Below, in pieces: positions 1-10,286 of a stretch of 64,000 nucleotides of DNA (within the stretch, counting starts at the first letter, position 1; every line of letters starts with the position of its first letter). This DNA comes from Neodontobutis hainanensis. Its lineage: Eukaryota > Chordata > Actinopteri > Gobiiformes > Odontobutidae. Made by a program: the position numbers and the translations under genes. The notes under the pieces were generated by a model. It made no database searches. It had not been told where the DNA came from and saw nothing but the letters and a program-made list of their open reading frames with translations. The DNA is taken from NCBI GenBank assembly GCA_024349245.1, contig JALDNG010000022.1, positions 452,001-516,000 of the forward strand, written 5' to 3'.

Positions 1-465
1 ACTACACTTGTCCTCTGTGCAAAGGCCGGTTCAATTCTAAAACCGGCCTCTCCAACCATGTGAGAGGTCACCTGAAGTGGATGGATCGAAGTCTCTCCCC
101 GGGCACCAACAAGTCCCCTCTGTGTGTCTTAACTAAACTTCTCCAGAACAATAAGGAGTGTCAAACTTATTCAGAGGCCCTCAACAAGAAACTACTGACG
201 TTTGATTGTATAGATGACTTTTTTCTGACGCACACTGGAAGCACAGTCAAAAAAGAACAAGTAAAAGATGAGATGAAAAGCCCAGCATCTGTATTAGACT
301 GCCATGTAAATAAAGAAGAGTCAGAGAAAGAATGTAACAAAGGCAAAGAGGTCTTGTCAAGCACTTTAGTCAACTTGCCCAGGACCAGACAAGAGTGTAT
401 GCCGGTCGCAGGAAGAGACAGTCTGTATGCATCCAGACAGCTGGCCAAACCAAACAGGTCTGAAG
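1..465 (+). CDS. znf644: znf644-like exon (partial at window edge; fourth from last coding exon)
   Basis: This is an internal coding exon, cut by the left window edge and read from base 3. It opens with a C2H2 zinc finger: Cys at 9 and 18, His at 57 and 69, spacing C-X2-C-X12-H-X3-H. A polar, Lys/Glu/Ser-rich linker of about 130 residues without recognisable domains follows. The exon ends at a strong donor, GAAG|GTACGT, leaving one base (phase 1). A weaker AG|GTCTGA at 456-457 is an alternative. ZNF644 and its paralogue WIZ are known nuclear subunits of G9a/GLP complexes that direct H3K9 methylation. The assignment rests mainly on the last exon and on the adjoining gene desert. WIZ is the main alternative. 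The exon start lies outside the window. Confidence 0.75.
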
Positions 466-856
466 GTACGTTTAAAAATTATAACCATCTTTATCAAGAT
501 GGGTTATTATTTTAACCATTGATTTTACGTGCAATAAGGTCAGAAGTGGGTAGACTTTTTAAGATTAACAGATTTATTTTGCATAGTCAAGTACTGAGAA
601 ACTTACTGCACTAAGTAGAACAAAATCCCAAGTGTGCCCAGCAGAAAGAACAAAAAATGTAATAAAAAGTGAAAACTGTGGATCCACGCTTGACCTCAAT
701 GGTCTGCTAAAGCATGGCTGCAAGCTTTTATGAACAAGATAGATGGCAGAAATAGAAGGAAAATACTTAATGTAATCAGTTACAGTTCTCCTGGTAGACC
801 ACACAAGTCACAGATATAAACAGTTTGAAATCTAAAAGACACGAGGAATAACAATT

Positions 857-1110
857 GAAAGTATGTAACTATGGTTCTATGAATCCCGGATGACAGCCAG
901 AGGGCGGTGCTGAAAACATTGAATAATTAGATGAGTAGTAATACCAGCAAGGTCACCCTGGATGACCTACTGGAGGTAATATCCACATCCGGGGCTCTGT
1001 TCCTGCAGAATCTTCTTGCAAAAGGCGAGGATTCCAAGTGACAGAGCATCTCTGGCTATCATCCGGGATTCATAGAACCGTAGTTACATACGTAACTTTC
1101 GTTCAATTTC
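857..1110. repeat. inverted-repeat terminus of the DIRS relic
   Basis: A block around 857-900 (taactatggttctatgaatc) returns as its reverse complement at about 1056-1103, separated by about 150 bases. A second, direct similarity (gccagaggg..gtgctgaaa) links 891-920 with 1122-1150. Such nested inverted and direct terminal copies fit the complex ends of DIRS elements, which integrate by recombinase and make no target duplication. Confidence 0.7.
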
Positions 1111-2239
1111 ATCCCTAACGACCGCCAGAGGCCAGTGCTGAAAGCACTGAATGACGAATACCAAAACCAAATCCTGAGTACCAGCATTACTAAGTAGCAG
1201 ACCCAGATGATCCCAGCAAGAGCACCGTCTCCTGTGGCTGAAAACAGAGTAAAACTGGTGAATGTACTGGTTGAGGACCAGGATGACGCAGCCCATATCG
1301 GCACCCCTCTAAAGGTTGGTCATGAAGTTACCGCTCTTGTGGTCAAGTGGCATTAATATGGGCGATTTTCTGATATGAAGGCCTGGAAAATTGTGCTGCT
1401 TGGAAAGAGCACAGCACAGTTTGGTCCTCCATAACACAAAAACAGCTGATCTGACCTCCTCCCGTACACAACAATTCTGGCCTGTCTCCACCTACCCCTG
1501 GGGATCAAACATTGCTAGGTGTATTGACTGGTTACAGTGGAAGTGAGACAGAACTTTTGGAATCTCAAACAGTTGATAACTGACACATTTTGCTGACGTA
1601 ATTGCCAGCAAGATCGCAGTCTTCAGAGATACCCACCGTAGCTCTTCCCTTCACCAAGTGCTCAAAGGGTGGCTGACACAGAGCACGCAGCACCAAAGGC
1701 AGTTCTCACTCTGGGAGTCGTGGGGCTACTGGCGGATCTTCGCACTCCTCTGAGAAAATAAGACACAAGACTGTGACTCCCAACTGTGCCAGCCTCCCCT
1801 CTAGATTGTCGACTTGATATTTTCTCAACATAAACTTTGGAAGTAGATGGAGAACGACCCATATTCAGGAGGGACTGCAGGACTGAACAAGAGACAGGGT
1901 CCTCCCCACGGAAGAGCTAATTGCTGCCATTTCTGCAATCAACCTTAGAAGAAAGTCTGATTTCATCCTCTTCCTAGGGGGAGCTGTCACGATCATTGGC
2001 TCTTCGCTGCACCTCAAACGCCTAGGCGGAGCTAGTGACACATGCCCTGAAGGTGGGAGATCGCCTTCAGAAGACAGCTGCGCCAATCTAGCCACCTCAA
2101 AGCCCGCGTCATGTGACTGCAGTTCATGAATGGGTTGTCTGACAGTGCCTTCCTCAGGTGATCAAGGCTGAGGCAGACTGGACATAGGTAATGTCCCACA
2201 GGTCACACAGGTTACACAACAGTGAGCCCCTTCCATGTG

Positions 2240-2260
2240 TTTAAAAAAAAAAAAAAAAAA
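2240..2260. repeat. poly(A) run inside the DIRS relic
   Basis: An uninterrupted run of about 18 A precedes gaaggcaggg. It may mark a deletion or secondary insertion point inside the decayed element. Confidence 0.6.
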
Positions 2261-5168
2261 GAAGGCAGGGATGCAAAATTCCGCTACCCACTAGCCTCAA
2301 GCTGGGAGGAGTGGGTGTACACTCTACCTACCAGCAAGGGTTACCACCTCAGCATCAATAATTAGACCAAGGTGAGTTGTCTATTGCTATTATACTTGTG
2401 TAGAACAAAAAACAACTACGTGTGCGCCCTCCAATTTACTCTTCTTAGGAGCACAACAATGTAGCAGTAACACAAGATCAAATAAGACACACTAATCACA
2501 GAACCGTACGCTGGAGGAAGAGCACGAGTTGAGGAAGAGGATGTATGTACCCCAATGAACTAAACAAAAGTTACCCAAAAACAGTGTAACCACTGCTAAA
2601 CGCAGCTACTCAAACTAAACGGAAACAGCTGACTTGTCCAGCGCCGTAAGCCGGGGGAAGAGAGCACACTCGCTTTCTACCCAGTAGAGGCGAAAACAAA
2701 AATACACTTACCTTCGTAGACGAACAACAAACAACAGTATAAAGCATCACATCCCTTGGAGGGCAAGAAGGTTGCTCCCCCAACTGATTAGTCACAGGGC
2801 TTCCAGCGATGAGACTGAAAAGGTGTTCAACAACGACAACAACAATGACACGCGAAAGAAAAAAAGGAACAGAGCCCAGGATGACACTGGAATATATTAT
2901 CGCCGGTAGGTCATCAAGGGGTCTTTATTAAAGGTGTGACTTTATTTGTATTACTACTTGTAGAAGAATGCCAATTGTATGTTAAAAATTGTATTTTGGA
3001 TTCATAAAGAAATAATTCCACATTTGGAAAAGCGGCAGAATTTTGCAACAACACTAGAACAGAGAAACTAAACTCAGCTGACTGCCATTGTTTCAGCCAA
3101 TTAGTCTGTCATGAGCATTGATGAGCACAAAATCTACTTGTATTTTGTAGTCTTTATGATGCAATAGCTTTCTTGCTATCAGGGCCTGGATTTTAGGTTT
3201 CAGTCAAACATAGGGCATGGCAATAAATTAAATAAATTAAATGAATCAATGTATAAAATAGGACTATCCCAAAATCTAATTGAAACAGAAACAATTTCCT
3301 CAAACTAAAAGATGCACTGTAGTTTAGATTTTAGGCAGATTCTGCCTTGGTTTTGTGCATGGCAGGAACTTGACATAAACACAAACAGTGTGGCGTGTGT
3401 TTGATGCATCAATTTTTTACTTATTAAATGCAAATCAGCCTTGTGCTTTGATTTTTTTTGCTTCTTTTAACAAGACCTTTTGCATTGTGTAAACAATACT
3501 AAACCTGATCTACTGCGACAGAGAGGGCTACAACTAAAAGGTGTCCAATCCTACTCTTTTTCTGACAGTGATGTTGCACATTGCCTGGCTATTGTTATAT
3601 TATGTGGGCACATTAAGTATAGATTAGTGGAAAAGTATATTTTGATTATTATATATTTTGAAAAAAATAAACACTTTTAAATTGCCATGTTTTGGGGCTG
3701 GTAGCAGGACATACAGTTCTATTTTGCCTATCCCTAGTCAAACATAATGTATTTTTTTCATGTAAACAGTGTCTACTTCACTGAAAATGCCCTCATTCCA
3801 CTTTAATCAATATTTATTTTGTTAAAAAAATACTCAGGGACATACTTTTAGGATATCAGTGGTGCACACAGCTTTGGTTTGACAGCCTAACTGAAAGGTG
3901 ATCAAAAATGTTTAGCAAGTCTTCCGGAAAAGAGAAAAGATATAGTTTTATCGTTTCTTTTAGGAAGTCTTCTCTTAACAGTCTAATTTCTTACAAAAAC
4001 TAATGTAAAGGAGTGAATCTAAATTTTTACTGACATATTGTTTATTTATATAAAGTGCAGCAAATCCACACGACAACTTGGAATAAGACCAGTCCTGTGG
4101 TAACATAATATTCCTACATGATCTTTACTGGCCTTTCAGCCAAACTCTATAAACTCTTGTATTTCCTCCCAAGTGAACAGTGTAGGAGCATTTGGCCTCT
4201 TTGTTCAATGACATCCATTAAATCCATTATTGACTGTACAGACATTAACCTCTGGTCCCTTGGTGTTAATAATTAATTCAGAGCATACAGTATCCCGGTG
4301 CATATACCTGAAGAGTGTAGGGGAAGCCATTAGGGCTATGTGAGAAAAGGAACACAATCATTCCATTTGTGGTGCCATACACACCGTAAATTGAATGTCA
4401 CCAAAGTGCATATTAAAAAATCATGACATTCTCTTCTCCGTGTTGGATTGGGAGCCCACTGTCTGCTTTTTTTTGTCTATTCCAAAGCCTTACCTTCAAA
4501 ATAATCTGTTATTTTTATATTTTTTTAATTCGGTGTTATATTACACAAAAATAGAAATTTTATTATTACCACAATTTTCACACATCACTGTTTATTGCAT
4601 TAAGAAGTTAAAAAAGTAACTACAACTACAAGTAAAATTGTAAAGTAAAATAATGTTGCCTTGTCTTTATTGGGATCACAAGGACAGGAAATCAAGGAGA
4701 GAGATGAATAGATTGTTCTGCTCTCAACTGTATAACATTTAACATAATGTGCACCTGTTACACAAACATATTTACTGACAATTTGACCAGTCCCAAAGCC
4801 TCTTGTTTGTTACATGACTGCTTTGGTCCGGGTGACTCTCATGAGTTGAAATATGTGAAACTAACCTCCCCTAAAGACACCAAATTGTGTTAAAGTTTAG
4901 CAGTAACACTTCTGATGCAGGAGGCTGCAAATCCAATGCTTACACTACACGCAGGTGGAAGAAGATTTCCAAGCACACTGGGATTCACAGTTTTACCTGA
5001 TAATAAAATTACAAACTCGCACACTTTCCCACCAATATTCCTCGATCTGCGAGCTTGATTTGAGATTGAAGTGTGAAATTATAATCATATCTTTTGCATA
5101 ATTATGGGATTGTAAGTAACCATTTGTGCAGTAGACGTCGAGCTTTGCCGTGTTCCTTCTTTTTTCAG

Positions 5169-5291
5169 CTGAAAGAGCTTCGGATAAAGTTTGGATTGGG
5201 TGCAAAAACACCATCCCAGATGCAGTGTGTCTGTCTGGACATATTCAAGCCCGTGCACGTAGGAGGAGGATTGGCATTCTGGGAAAGACAG
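5169..5291 (+). CDS. znf644: znf644-like exon (third from last coding exon)
   Basis: This 123-base exon lies between TTTTTTCAG| and ACAG|GTGAGA, both strong splice signals. The upstream exon leaves one base, so the exon must start with the last two bases of a codon (G+CT, Ala) and continue GAA AGA GCT. That frame has no stop and again leaves one base, as the next exon requires. It gives a 40-residue basic stretch with an Arg run near its end (codons at about 5258-5270), without a known domain. A second frame (starting Leu-Lys-Glu-Leu) is also open across the exon, but its phase fits neither neighbour. A basic linker between fingers is usual in this family. Confidence 0.65.
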
Positions 5292-7014
5292 GTGAGATCC
5301 TGCTCATACATACTCGCCAACTCTTGTAGAGGCTGATTTGAATATCTTTTTCAGACTATACCCATACATAAAATGTTGTTTTGCTCATATTGTATTTGTA
5401 AACAGTTTTTCCTGCTCCTAATCAAAAGAATTTGAAGAGTTTTGTCATTCGAATTGGGGCTGCACTATATCGACTAAACAATACAAACATGCGATAATGC
5501 AATAACTGTTCAAAACATTGCGTTAACAGAATGAGCAGCAATATTTGAATGCTCTTTAAAAAGTGAACAAGAAAATTATAAAGGTATTCAATGTAAACCT
5601 CTGTGAATGACCTGCCATGGGATCCTACAACAATGCAATGCATTTTGCAACCCACCTGTCTTCAGACTAGGCGACAGCTCCACCACTGAACTTACAAGTC
5701 TTTGCTCTGCATTGGAAAAGTGCGCATGCCCGAAATAGAATGCCTCTGCGTTCAAGTGCTCTACAGTATCACAGGCATAAACAAACTTGTCAACAAATCT
5801 GGTCCGATGCTGATGAATTAAAAAAAGGAGAAGAGTAACGATTATTTAGCTTGACGGCGCTAACACAAACCAACAAGCCGAGTCCTTTACAAAGATGGTG
5901 ATTCTTACGCTTAAATTGAAACGACAGTTATTGGAACATGTGAAGACCTTAACCAAACAGTTAAAAGTAAAGTTGAATCAGCTGCAGAGAGTACGAGGGT
6001 TCAGATTCAGACGTACAACGTTTATCAGCTCACCACAGAGACTACACTGTAAATGTTCACACAACGGGGCGCTCCGGACTTGACACTAGGGTCCCTGGAG
6101 GATCAGGTACAGGTGTGAAAGTTGGGGGGATTTTGTTTGTACAATCTGTGCACGGCGCGGATCTCAGTGGATGTGTGAAAGTGGCTTTAGCTGCCACTGA
6201 AATGGATGGACGTGCCCGCGCGAATTATCAAGGCAACATAAAAATAACTGAGGCATTTTTCTAATCTAATCACTTGATATTTTTTGATGAATTGTTTCAG
6301 CCTTACTTTCAACAGGTGCCCTCTCTGATGGTTTAAATGAGCAGAGGTTCACCAATCTGCAAATAAAAAATCTAAAAATTGTGGAAAAATTTCAAAATGT
6401 TAAATTGCAATATCTCACCATCTACAGATGGGTTATCAAGGGGCACTGCATTAAAAACAGGTCTGAGTCTGTTCTAAAATCACTGCATGGATCAGTAACA
6501 CTTCCAAAAGTCACTGTGACACAGTTCAGTGAGAGTAAAAACTGTGTTTGAGCAAAGAAGAAGCACATTCAGAAACACCATGTCTTCTCCGGGACAAAGC
6601 TCAATTAAAATAGTCAGAGGCAAAATGGAAAACTGTTCAATGGTCCTCGTTCTTCTTTGGACAACATGTCGTGTCATGCTGACTACCGAGAAGAGGGACC
6701 ATCCGACATGGCCCCGTCCCAATGTTTGGAGAATTTTTGCTGCCATCTAATTGTGAAATGGTAAAATGTCTCTGTTTCAACACCATTTTTTTGTCTATTG
6801 TTTATAAAATGTAGTTTATAATTTTAAGTGATTGCATTCTGTTTTATTCACATTTTACACACTGTCCCAAACATTTAAAATGTGGATACAAAAATTGTCT
6901 AACTCATTCGTCTAATGTCTGTCTGTCAAACACGTTTTTGGACACAGCACAAGTCTCTGGTAATAGCTTAATAAATTCTTCCAGATAAAGCCGTGAGCTG
7001 TTTTGTCTTTTTAG
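5292..7014 (+). other. intron 2 (1.7 kb)
   Basis: The intron runs from the GTGAGA donor to the acceptor tctttttag ending at 7014. Its first part, from about 5455, looks like a decayed DNA-transposon relic. The rest is AT-rich. A short GC-richer patch at about 6050-6230 contains ggtgtgaaag twice, which is common in fish transposon debris. Confidence 0.7.
5455..5830. mobile_element. possible hAT-like DNA-transposon relic
   Basis: The start 'ggggctgcactatatcga' and the nearby 'cgataatgcaata' resemble the 'ggctgcacgat...' ends of very common fish hAT-type nonautonomous elements. I cannot find a matching inverted terminus or a target duplication, so the right edge is a guess. Confidence 0.3.
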
Positions 7015-7111
7015 GCTACGATTATAAGACTAAGCTGCCGAGACCAAGGCCTGGGTTGAAGAAAAGGATTATACCTTGCTTGAACACTGAGATATACACT
7101 CTCACCTGCAG
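7015..7111 (+). CDS. znf644: znf644-like exon (penultimate coding exon)
   Basis: This 97-base exon is bounded by ctttttag| and TGCAG|GTACGT. The two leading bases complete a Gly codon and the frame then reads TAC GAT TAT AAG. The 32 codons are strongly basic and Pro-rich (KLPRPRPGLKKR) and end with the segment leading into the final zinc finger (TEIYTLTC). The first zinc-ligand Cys of that finger (TGC 7107-7109) lies here and the rest is in the next exon, so an intron splits the finger. The exon ends in phase 2 (AG), which the last exon completes to Arg. Confidence 0.8.
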
Positions 7112-7622
7112 GTACGTGCGAGGGAAGGTTACATATGTAACACAGAAAGAGATCTCTATTCACAGCACACCGGTTTCAGCTTGCCAGCCTTCACACGCAT
7201 CATATCTCCACCATGTCCTGGAAAACTTCAAATCAAGTGGACAAGTTTTCCTGTCATGTTAAAGTTATGGAAAATAATGTTCCCAAACTGATAACACTGC
7301 AATTGCCATATCAACTATATATTTTCTTTTCTTGGACAAACATATTTTTGTCTAATGTATTACTTCAGAGTAAAATGGTCTGTTTATACGAAGCAAGGAG
7401 CCCAGTTGGCTCATGGTGTTTGAGAGCGTGGCTCAGTCATAACTTTCTATTACTTTAGTTTTTCTGTTGGGTAATACACTTCATGTGTACTTTGCTTTGT
7501 ACAAGCTGACACATCACAATTTAGGACCATTATGGACACAGGAAATGTATATGTGGGCAGTAAAAAGCTCTTTATACACAAATACAAAAATGGATTAATA
7601 CAACTTTGTCTTTGTTTGCCAG
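7112..7622 (+). other. intron 3 (511 bp)
   Basis: The intron has a GTACGT donor and the acceptor tgtttgccag ending at 7622. The interior is AT-rich. I see nothing else in it. Confidence 0.75.
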
Positions 7623-7773
7623 GTTCTGCGACTTAGTCTTCCAGGGCCCGTTGTCTGTTCAGGAGGATTGGGTCAGACATTTACAGAGACACCTGCTGCA
7701 CAACAGGGTTCCTCACTCAGGGACAGGCATGGTTGAGGTTACAGGCTTTTATCACAACACATATGTCACATGA
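7623..7773 (+). CDS. znf644: znf644-like last coding exon with C-terminal C2H2 finger and stop
   Basis: The exon starts after tttgccag and completes the Arg codon opened by the previous exon. It encodes FCDLVFQGPLSVQEDW followed by VRHLQRH. With the Cys of the preceding exon this forms a C2H2 finger with an unusually long middle, C-X2-C-X16-H-X3-H. This finger is the most family-specific part of the window and matches the C-terminal finger of ZNF644/WIZ, which in this family contributes to G9a/GLP binding. After the finger only 25 residues remain (including GTGMVEVTG) before TGA at 7771-7773. The four exons join to 834 bases (278 codons with stop) with no frame conflict, which supports all the splice choices. 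I favour ZNF644 over WIZ because a gene desert follows. Confidence 0.8.
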
Positions 7774-8630
7774 CCACTCTGAAAAGCACAGCAAAGATCT
7801 ATGAATGTGGGGGCACATTTCGCTAACTACAGGTTTTGTACCTCAAAGCAGTTCAAAGTCACTGAGACTTGAAGGTTTCCTATGGAGTTGTTATCTGCCT
7901 TTGTACAAATTAATTTGCAAATCTTTGTCAAAAATTATGCAAATTTGGACACTGTTTGATTCATCACTGGATGAGATAAGTTTATGAATAGAAATGGATA
8001 CCAGACAAAGCCCTTGTTGAAACTCGGTGCATGATTTAAATCTGATCAGTAGAGTACTTTTAACAACAATAGTCAAAATTCTTTGCTGAATGTGTTTCAT
8101 ACTTCCAGAGAGCAAAGGGTTTTATCAAGAACATCATCATCAGCTTTCTTCAATTTTAAATGTAAGGAACAGATTATATGTGAAAAAAGAACAAATTGTA
8201 TGGTCTCTTATAATACTGCAATATTATTTTGCAAATACTTTTAATGTGTTCTGGGACAGCCTTTTAACTTAAAAACAAAAACTAGCACATACTGATAACC
8301 TTAGACTCACTATGTTGATATGCTGTGTGTCTATAAATAAGAATATATATATGTTTTTTTTTACACAATATACATATGAATAGTTTATATGCAGTAATTG
8401 TTACTTACAAAGAATAATTTGCATTTAGGAGTCTTTGTAGACAAATTAAAGTAATCAAAATGCATGATGCAAGAAGATCAAGAAAGTTTCACCTGTAAGA
8501 ATGAAGTTTATTACACTTTAACAAACTTTAGATGAATGCGCTCATCAGTGCTGCAGAAACAAGCTCTTGAACTTTGGGACATTGTTTCTTATTACTTTGT
8601 ATTTTGTCAATAAAGCAAATGCACCAAATG
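7774..8630 (+). other. znf644 3' UTR (probable)
   Basis: This is AT-rich sequence from the stop codon to the first good poly(A) signal. No conserved secondary structure is evident. The end is inferred from the signal, so a longer UTR reaching the second AATAAA at 8725 is possible. Confidence 0.5.
8609..8614 (+). terminator. poly(A) signal AATAAA, probable znf644 3' end
   Basis: The hexamer AATAAA lies about 840 bases after the stop codon, in the context ttgtcaataaagc. Another AATAAA at 8725-8730 is a possible distal site. In such AT-rich DNA either could be a chance match. Confidence 0.45.
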
Positions 8631-8878
8631 TCAGGCAAAGACCACAATCAAGTGATATTTACTGTGTGAAATAAATATAAATACATTTATCCACACAGTG
8701 TTGTCCTAAACAATTTGTAATGTCAATAAACTTTAAGAGAACTAAATTTCTCTCTTTAAGAATATTTCTGAAAGCTGTTAAAAAAGTTATAAATAAATAA
8801 CTGCAATTTGTATCAAAAATGTAATATCTAGTTTCCTGTTTAGAGTATACTTCTATAGCTATATACCGTACAGTTGCG
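8631..8878. other. AT-rich spacer between the gene end and the LINE
   Basis: This is short AT-rich sequence with scattered AATAAA-like hexamers. Nothing else is recognisable. Confidence 0.5.
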
Positions 8879-9179
8879 GACACACTCTGGACTTGGTTTA
8901 CTCTACCGACCTTCATATTAAAACAATCACACACTTGGACCTAACAATCTCAGATCATCTGGCTATAACTATGCACACTGACAGACCTAGCTCCAAATCT
9001 AAGCAAATTCGTACCATTACCTTCAGAAATATTAAGTCCCTCTGTCCAATCTCACTCTCCACCTGCATATCTGACACTTTAGCTCCATCTATACTCCCTG
9101 AACAACCATACACTCTCCACTTGCCTCAATCAACTTTTAAAACAAAGACTGTTAAATTCACTCAATCTGCTCCCCGGTC

Positions 9180-9185
9180 CACCTC
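9180..9185. repeat. target-site duplication, left copy (CACCTC)
   Basis: This hexamer borders the left end of the inverted-repeat element and is repeated at 10281-10286. It is LINE sequence. Confidence 0.75.
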
Positions 9186-9238
9186 TACGGAGCCCCTCTG
9201 GTCTCACTATGTAAAAAAAAAAAATATATGTAACTAAG

Positions 9239-9342
9239 TCGTGGCCACGAGATACGCTAACTCGTGGCCACGAGTTAAGCTAAGTCGTGGCCACGAGATA
9301 CGCTAAGTCGTGGCCACGAGATACGCTAAGTCGTGGCCACGA
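9239..9342. repeat. 23-bp tandem array of a perfect palindrome, left arm (5 copies)
   Basis: The self-complementary 12-mer TCGTGGCCACGA occurs at 9239, 9262, 9285, 9308 and 9331, exactly 23 bases apart, joined by spacers such as gatacgctaag. Confidence 0.9.
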
Positions 9343-9424
9343 GATAAGTAAATATGAAAGCATGCACGCTAACTCTGCCGCCCATAAGGCTCATACATAC
9401 AGCCAGATGGACCTAAGCCTACAA

Positions 9425-9437
9425 CGCCCTCTGCTGA
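9425..9437 (-). promoter_or_regulatory. CTCF-like motif, left arm
   Basis: On the minus strand this reads TCAGCAGAGGGCG, matching the CTCF core consensus CCASYAGRKGGCR at 12 of 13 positions. Binding is not shown. Confidence 0.4.
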
Positions 9438-10076
9438 CGTTTTATCGTAGGCTACACAGACATGCTTTTCCAAAATGTCAAAGACTTCAATAATTAATAA
9501 ACCAGTCTGCACACTAATATAGACTATCTTAAAATCACAATCAGAAATACTTTATTGATCTTTATTGATATCGATAACCCAGGGGAAAATTGTTGTGTCA
9601 CAGTTGATGTGCACATCAAGACATTTAAAGAAATATAAATAATAATATAAGTTGGTAAATAAACAAGTAGCCTATACACATGTAAAAAGTATATGCTAAA
9701 TAAATATATGCTATAAAATATAAATAAGAGTTATAAAGGACCATGGATATGCAGCCTACAAGATTTACATTACTGTATTAACAGAATTGAATTGATTGTG
9801 ATGAACAGTACTAGTAAATAAATAGAAGCAGAACTGCAGCAAACTATATTACACTGAATATTAAAACAGATAATATTGCACAGAATGTGAAGTATTACAT
9901 TGCACTACAGTACAGGGTCCATTTAAATAACAAAGGTTATCGATATCAATAAAGATCAATAAAGTATTTCTGATTATGATTTTAAGATAGTCTATATTAG
10001 TGTGCAGACTGGTTTATTAATTATTGAAGTCTTTGACATTTTGGAAAAGCATGTCTGTGTAGCCTACGATAAAACG

Positions 10077-10089
10077 TCAGCAGAGGGCG
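10077..10089 (+). promoter_or_regulatory. CTCF-like motif, right arm
   Basis: This is the plus-strand partner of the motif at 9425-9437, with the same 13 bases. The two motifs point away from each other across the centre of the inserted element. Confidence 0.4.
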
Positions 10090-10171
10090 TTGTAGGCTTA
10101 GGTCCATCTGGCTGTATGTATGAGCCTTATGGGCGGCAGAGTTAGCGTGCATGCTTTCATATTTACTTATC

Positions 10172-10229
10172 TCGTGGCCACGACTTAGCTTAACTCGTGG
10201 CCACGAGTTAGCGTATCTCGTGGCCACGA
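10172..10229. repeat. 23-bp tandem array of a perfect palindrome, right arm (3 copies)
   Basis: The same 12-mer occurs at 10172, 10195 and 10218, again 23 bases apart. The right arm has two units fewer than the left, so the array changed length after the arms diverged. Confidence 0.9.
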
Positions 10230-10280
10230 CTTAGTTACATATATATTTTTTTTACATAGTGAGACCAGAGGGGCTCCGTA

Positions 10281-10286
10281 CACCTC
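10281..10286. repeat. target-site duplication, right copy (CACCTC)
   Basis: This matches 9180-9185 exactly. The LINE reading frame resumes from here. Confidence 0.75.

Larger units (their letters stand above)
857..2965 (-). mobile_element. DIRS-type (tyrosine recombinase) retrotransposon, internally deleted and decayed
   Basis: Read on the minus strand, the segment carries relics of the second DIRS polyprotein. At about 1862-1680 the pattern SPSTxKVYV...LVxxFLRGxRR is the block found near the end of the RT/RNase H region in fish DIRS elements. It is followed by SLKTAxLLAITSAK at about 1640-1590. At about 1300-1250 lies ASSWSSxxTF, with RFY-like residues in a neighbouring frame, matching the C-terminal block of the DIRS tyrosine recombinase. 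The termini are inverted copies of each other: 961-1035 on one side and about 2870-2960 on the other share the ggaacagagccc and taggtcatc blocks, then gtattactact further out. Frameshifts and stops break every frame, and at about 2.1 kb most of the element is missing. It cannot be active. Confidence 0.8.
466..5168 (+). other. intron 1 (4.7 kb), with a DIRS relic inside
   Basis: The intron runs from the GT at 466-467 to a pyrimidine-rich acceptor (ttcttttttcag) ending at 5168. A decayed DIRS retrotransposon fills roughly 857-2965 on the opposite strand. The remainder, about 2970-5168, is AT-rich with short homopolymer runs. I see no exon or regulatory cluster in it. Confidence 0.75.
9186..10280. 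mobile_element. long-inverted-repeat (foldback/MITE-like) element inserted in the LINE
   Basis: Both ends begin tacggagcccctctggtc in inverted orientation, and the arms stay near-identical for about 390 bases on the left and 345 bases on the right. The central part, about 9580-9938, is AT-rich and non-coding. The element is flanked by a 6-bp direct duplication, CACCTC (9180-9185 and 10281-10286). Removing the element plus one duplication rejoins the LINE frame (PRSTS then DLHAL), so the borders are firm. I see no transposase; the mirrored 69-codon open frames in the two arms are by-products of the inverted repeat. Long arms with a 6-bp duplication do not let me name a superfamily. Confidence 0.85.

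Noticed and set aside
891..912. CTCF site in gccagagggcggtgctg of the DIRS end
   Set aside because: The right part fits but the five positions before it match poorly, so it is much weaker than the pair in the inverted-repeat element.
1059..2095. Minus-strand open frames in intron 1 as host genes
   Set aside because: They match DIRS retrotransposon protein blocks and are split by frameshifts and stops.
9287..10227. Two near-identical 69-codon open frames facing each other (9287-9493 plus, 10021-10227 minus)
   Set aside because: They are mirror products of the inverted-repeat arms and have no domain; the element looks non-coding.
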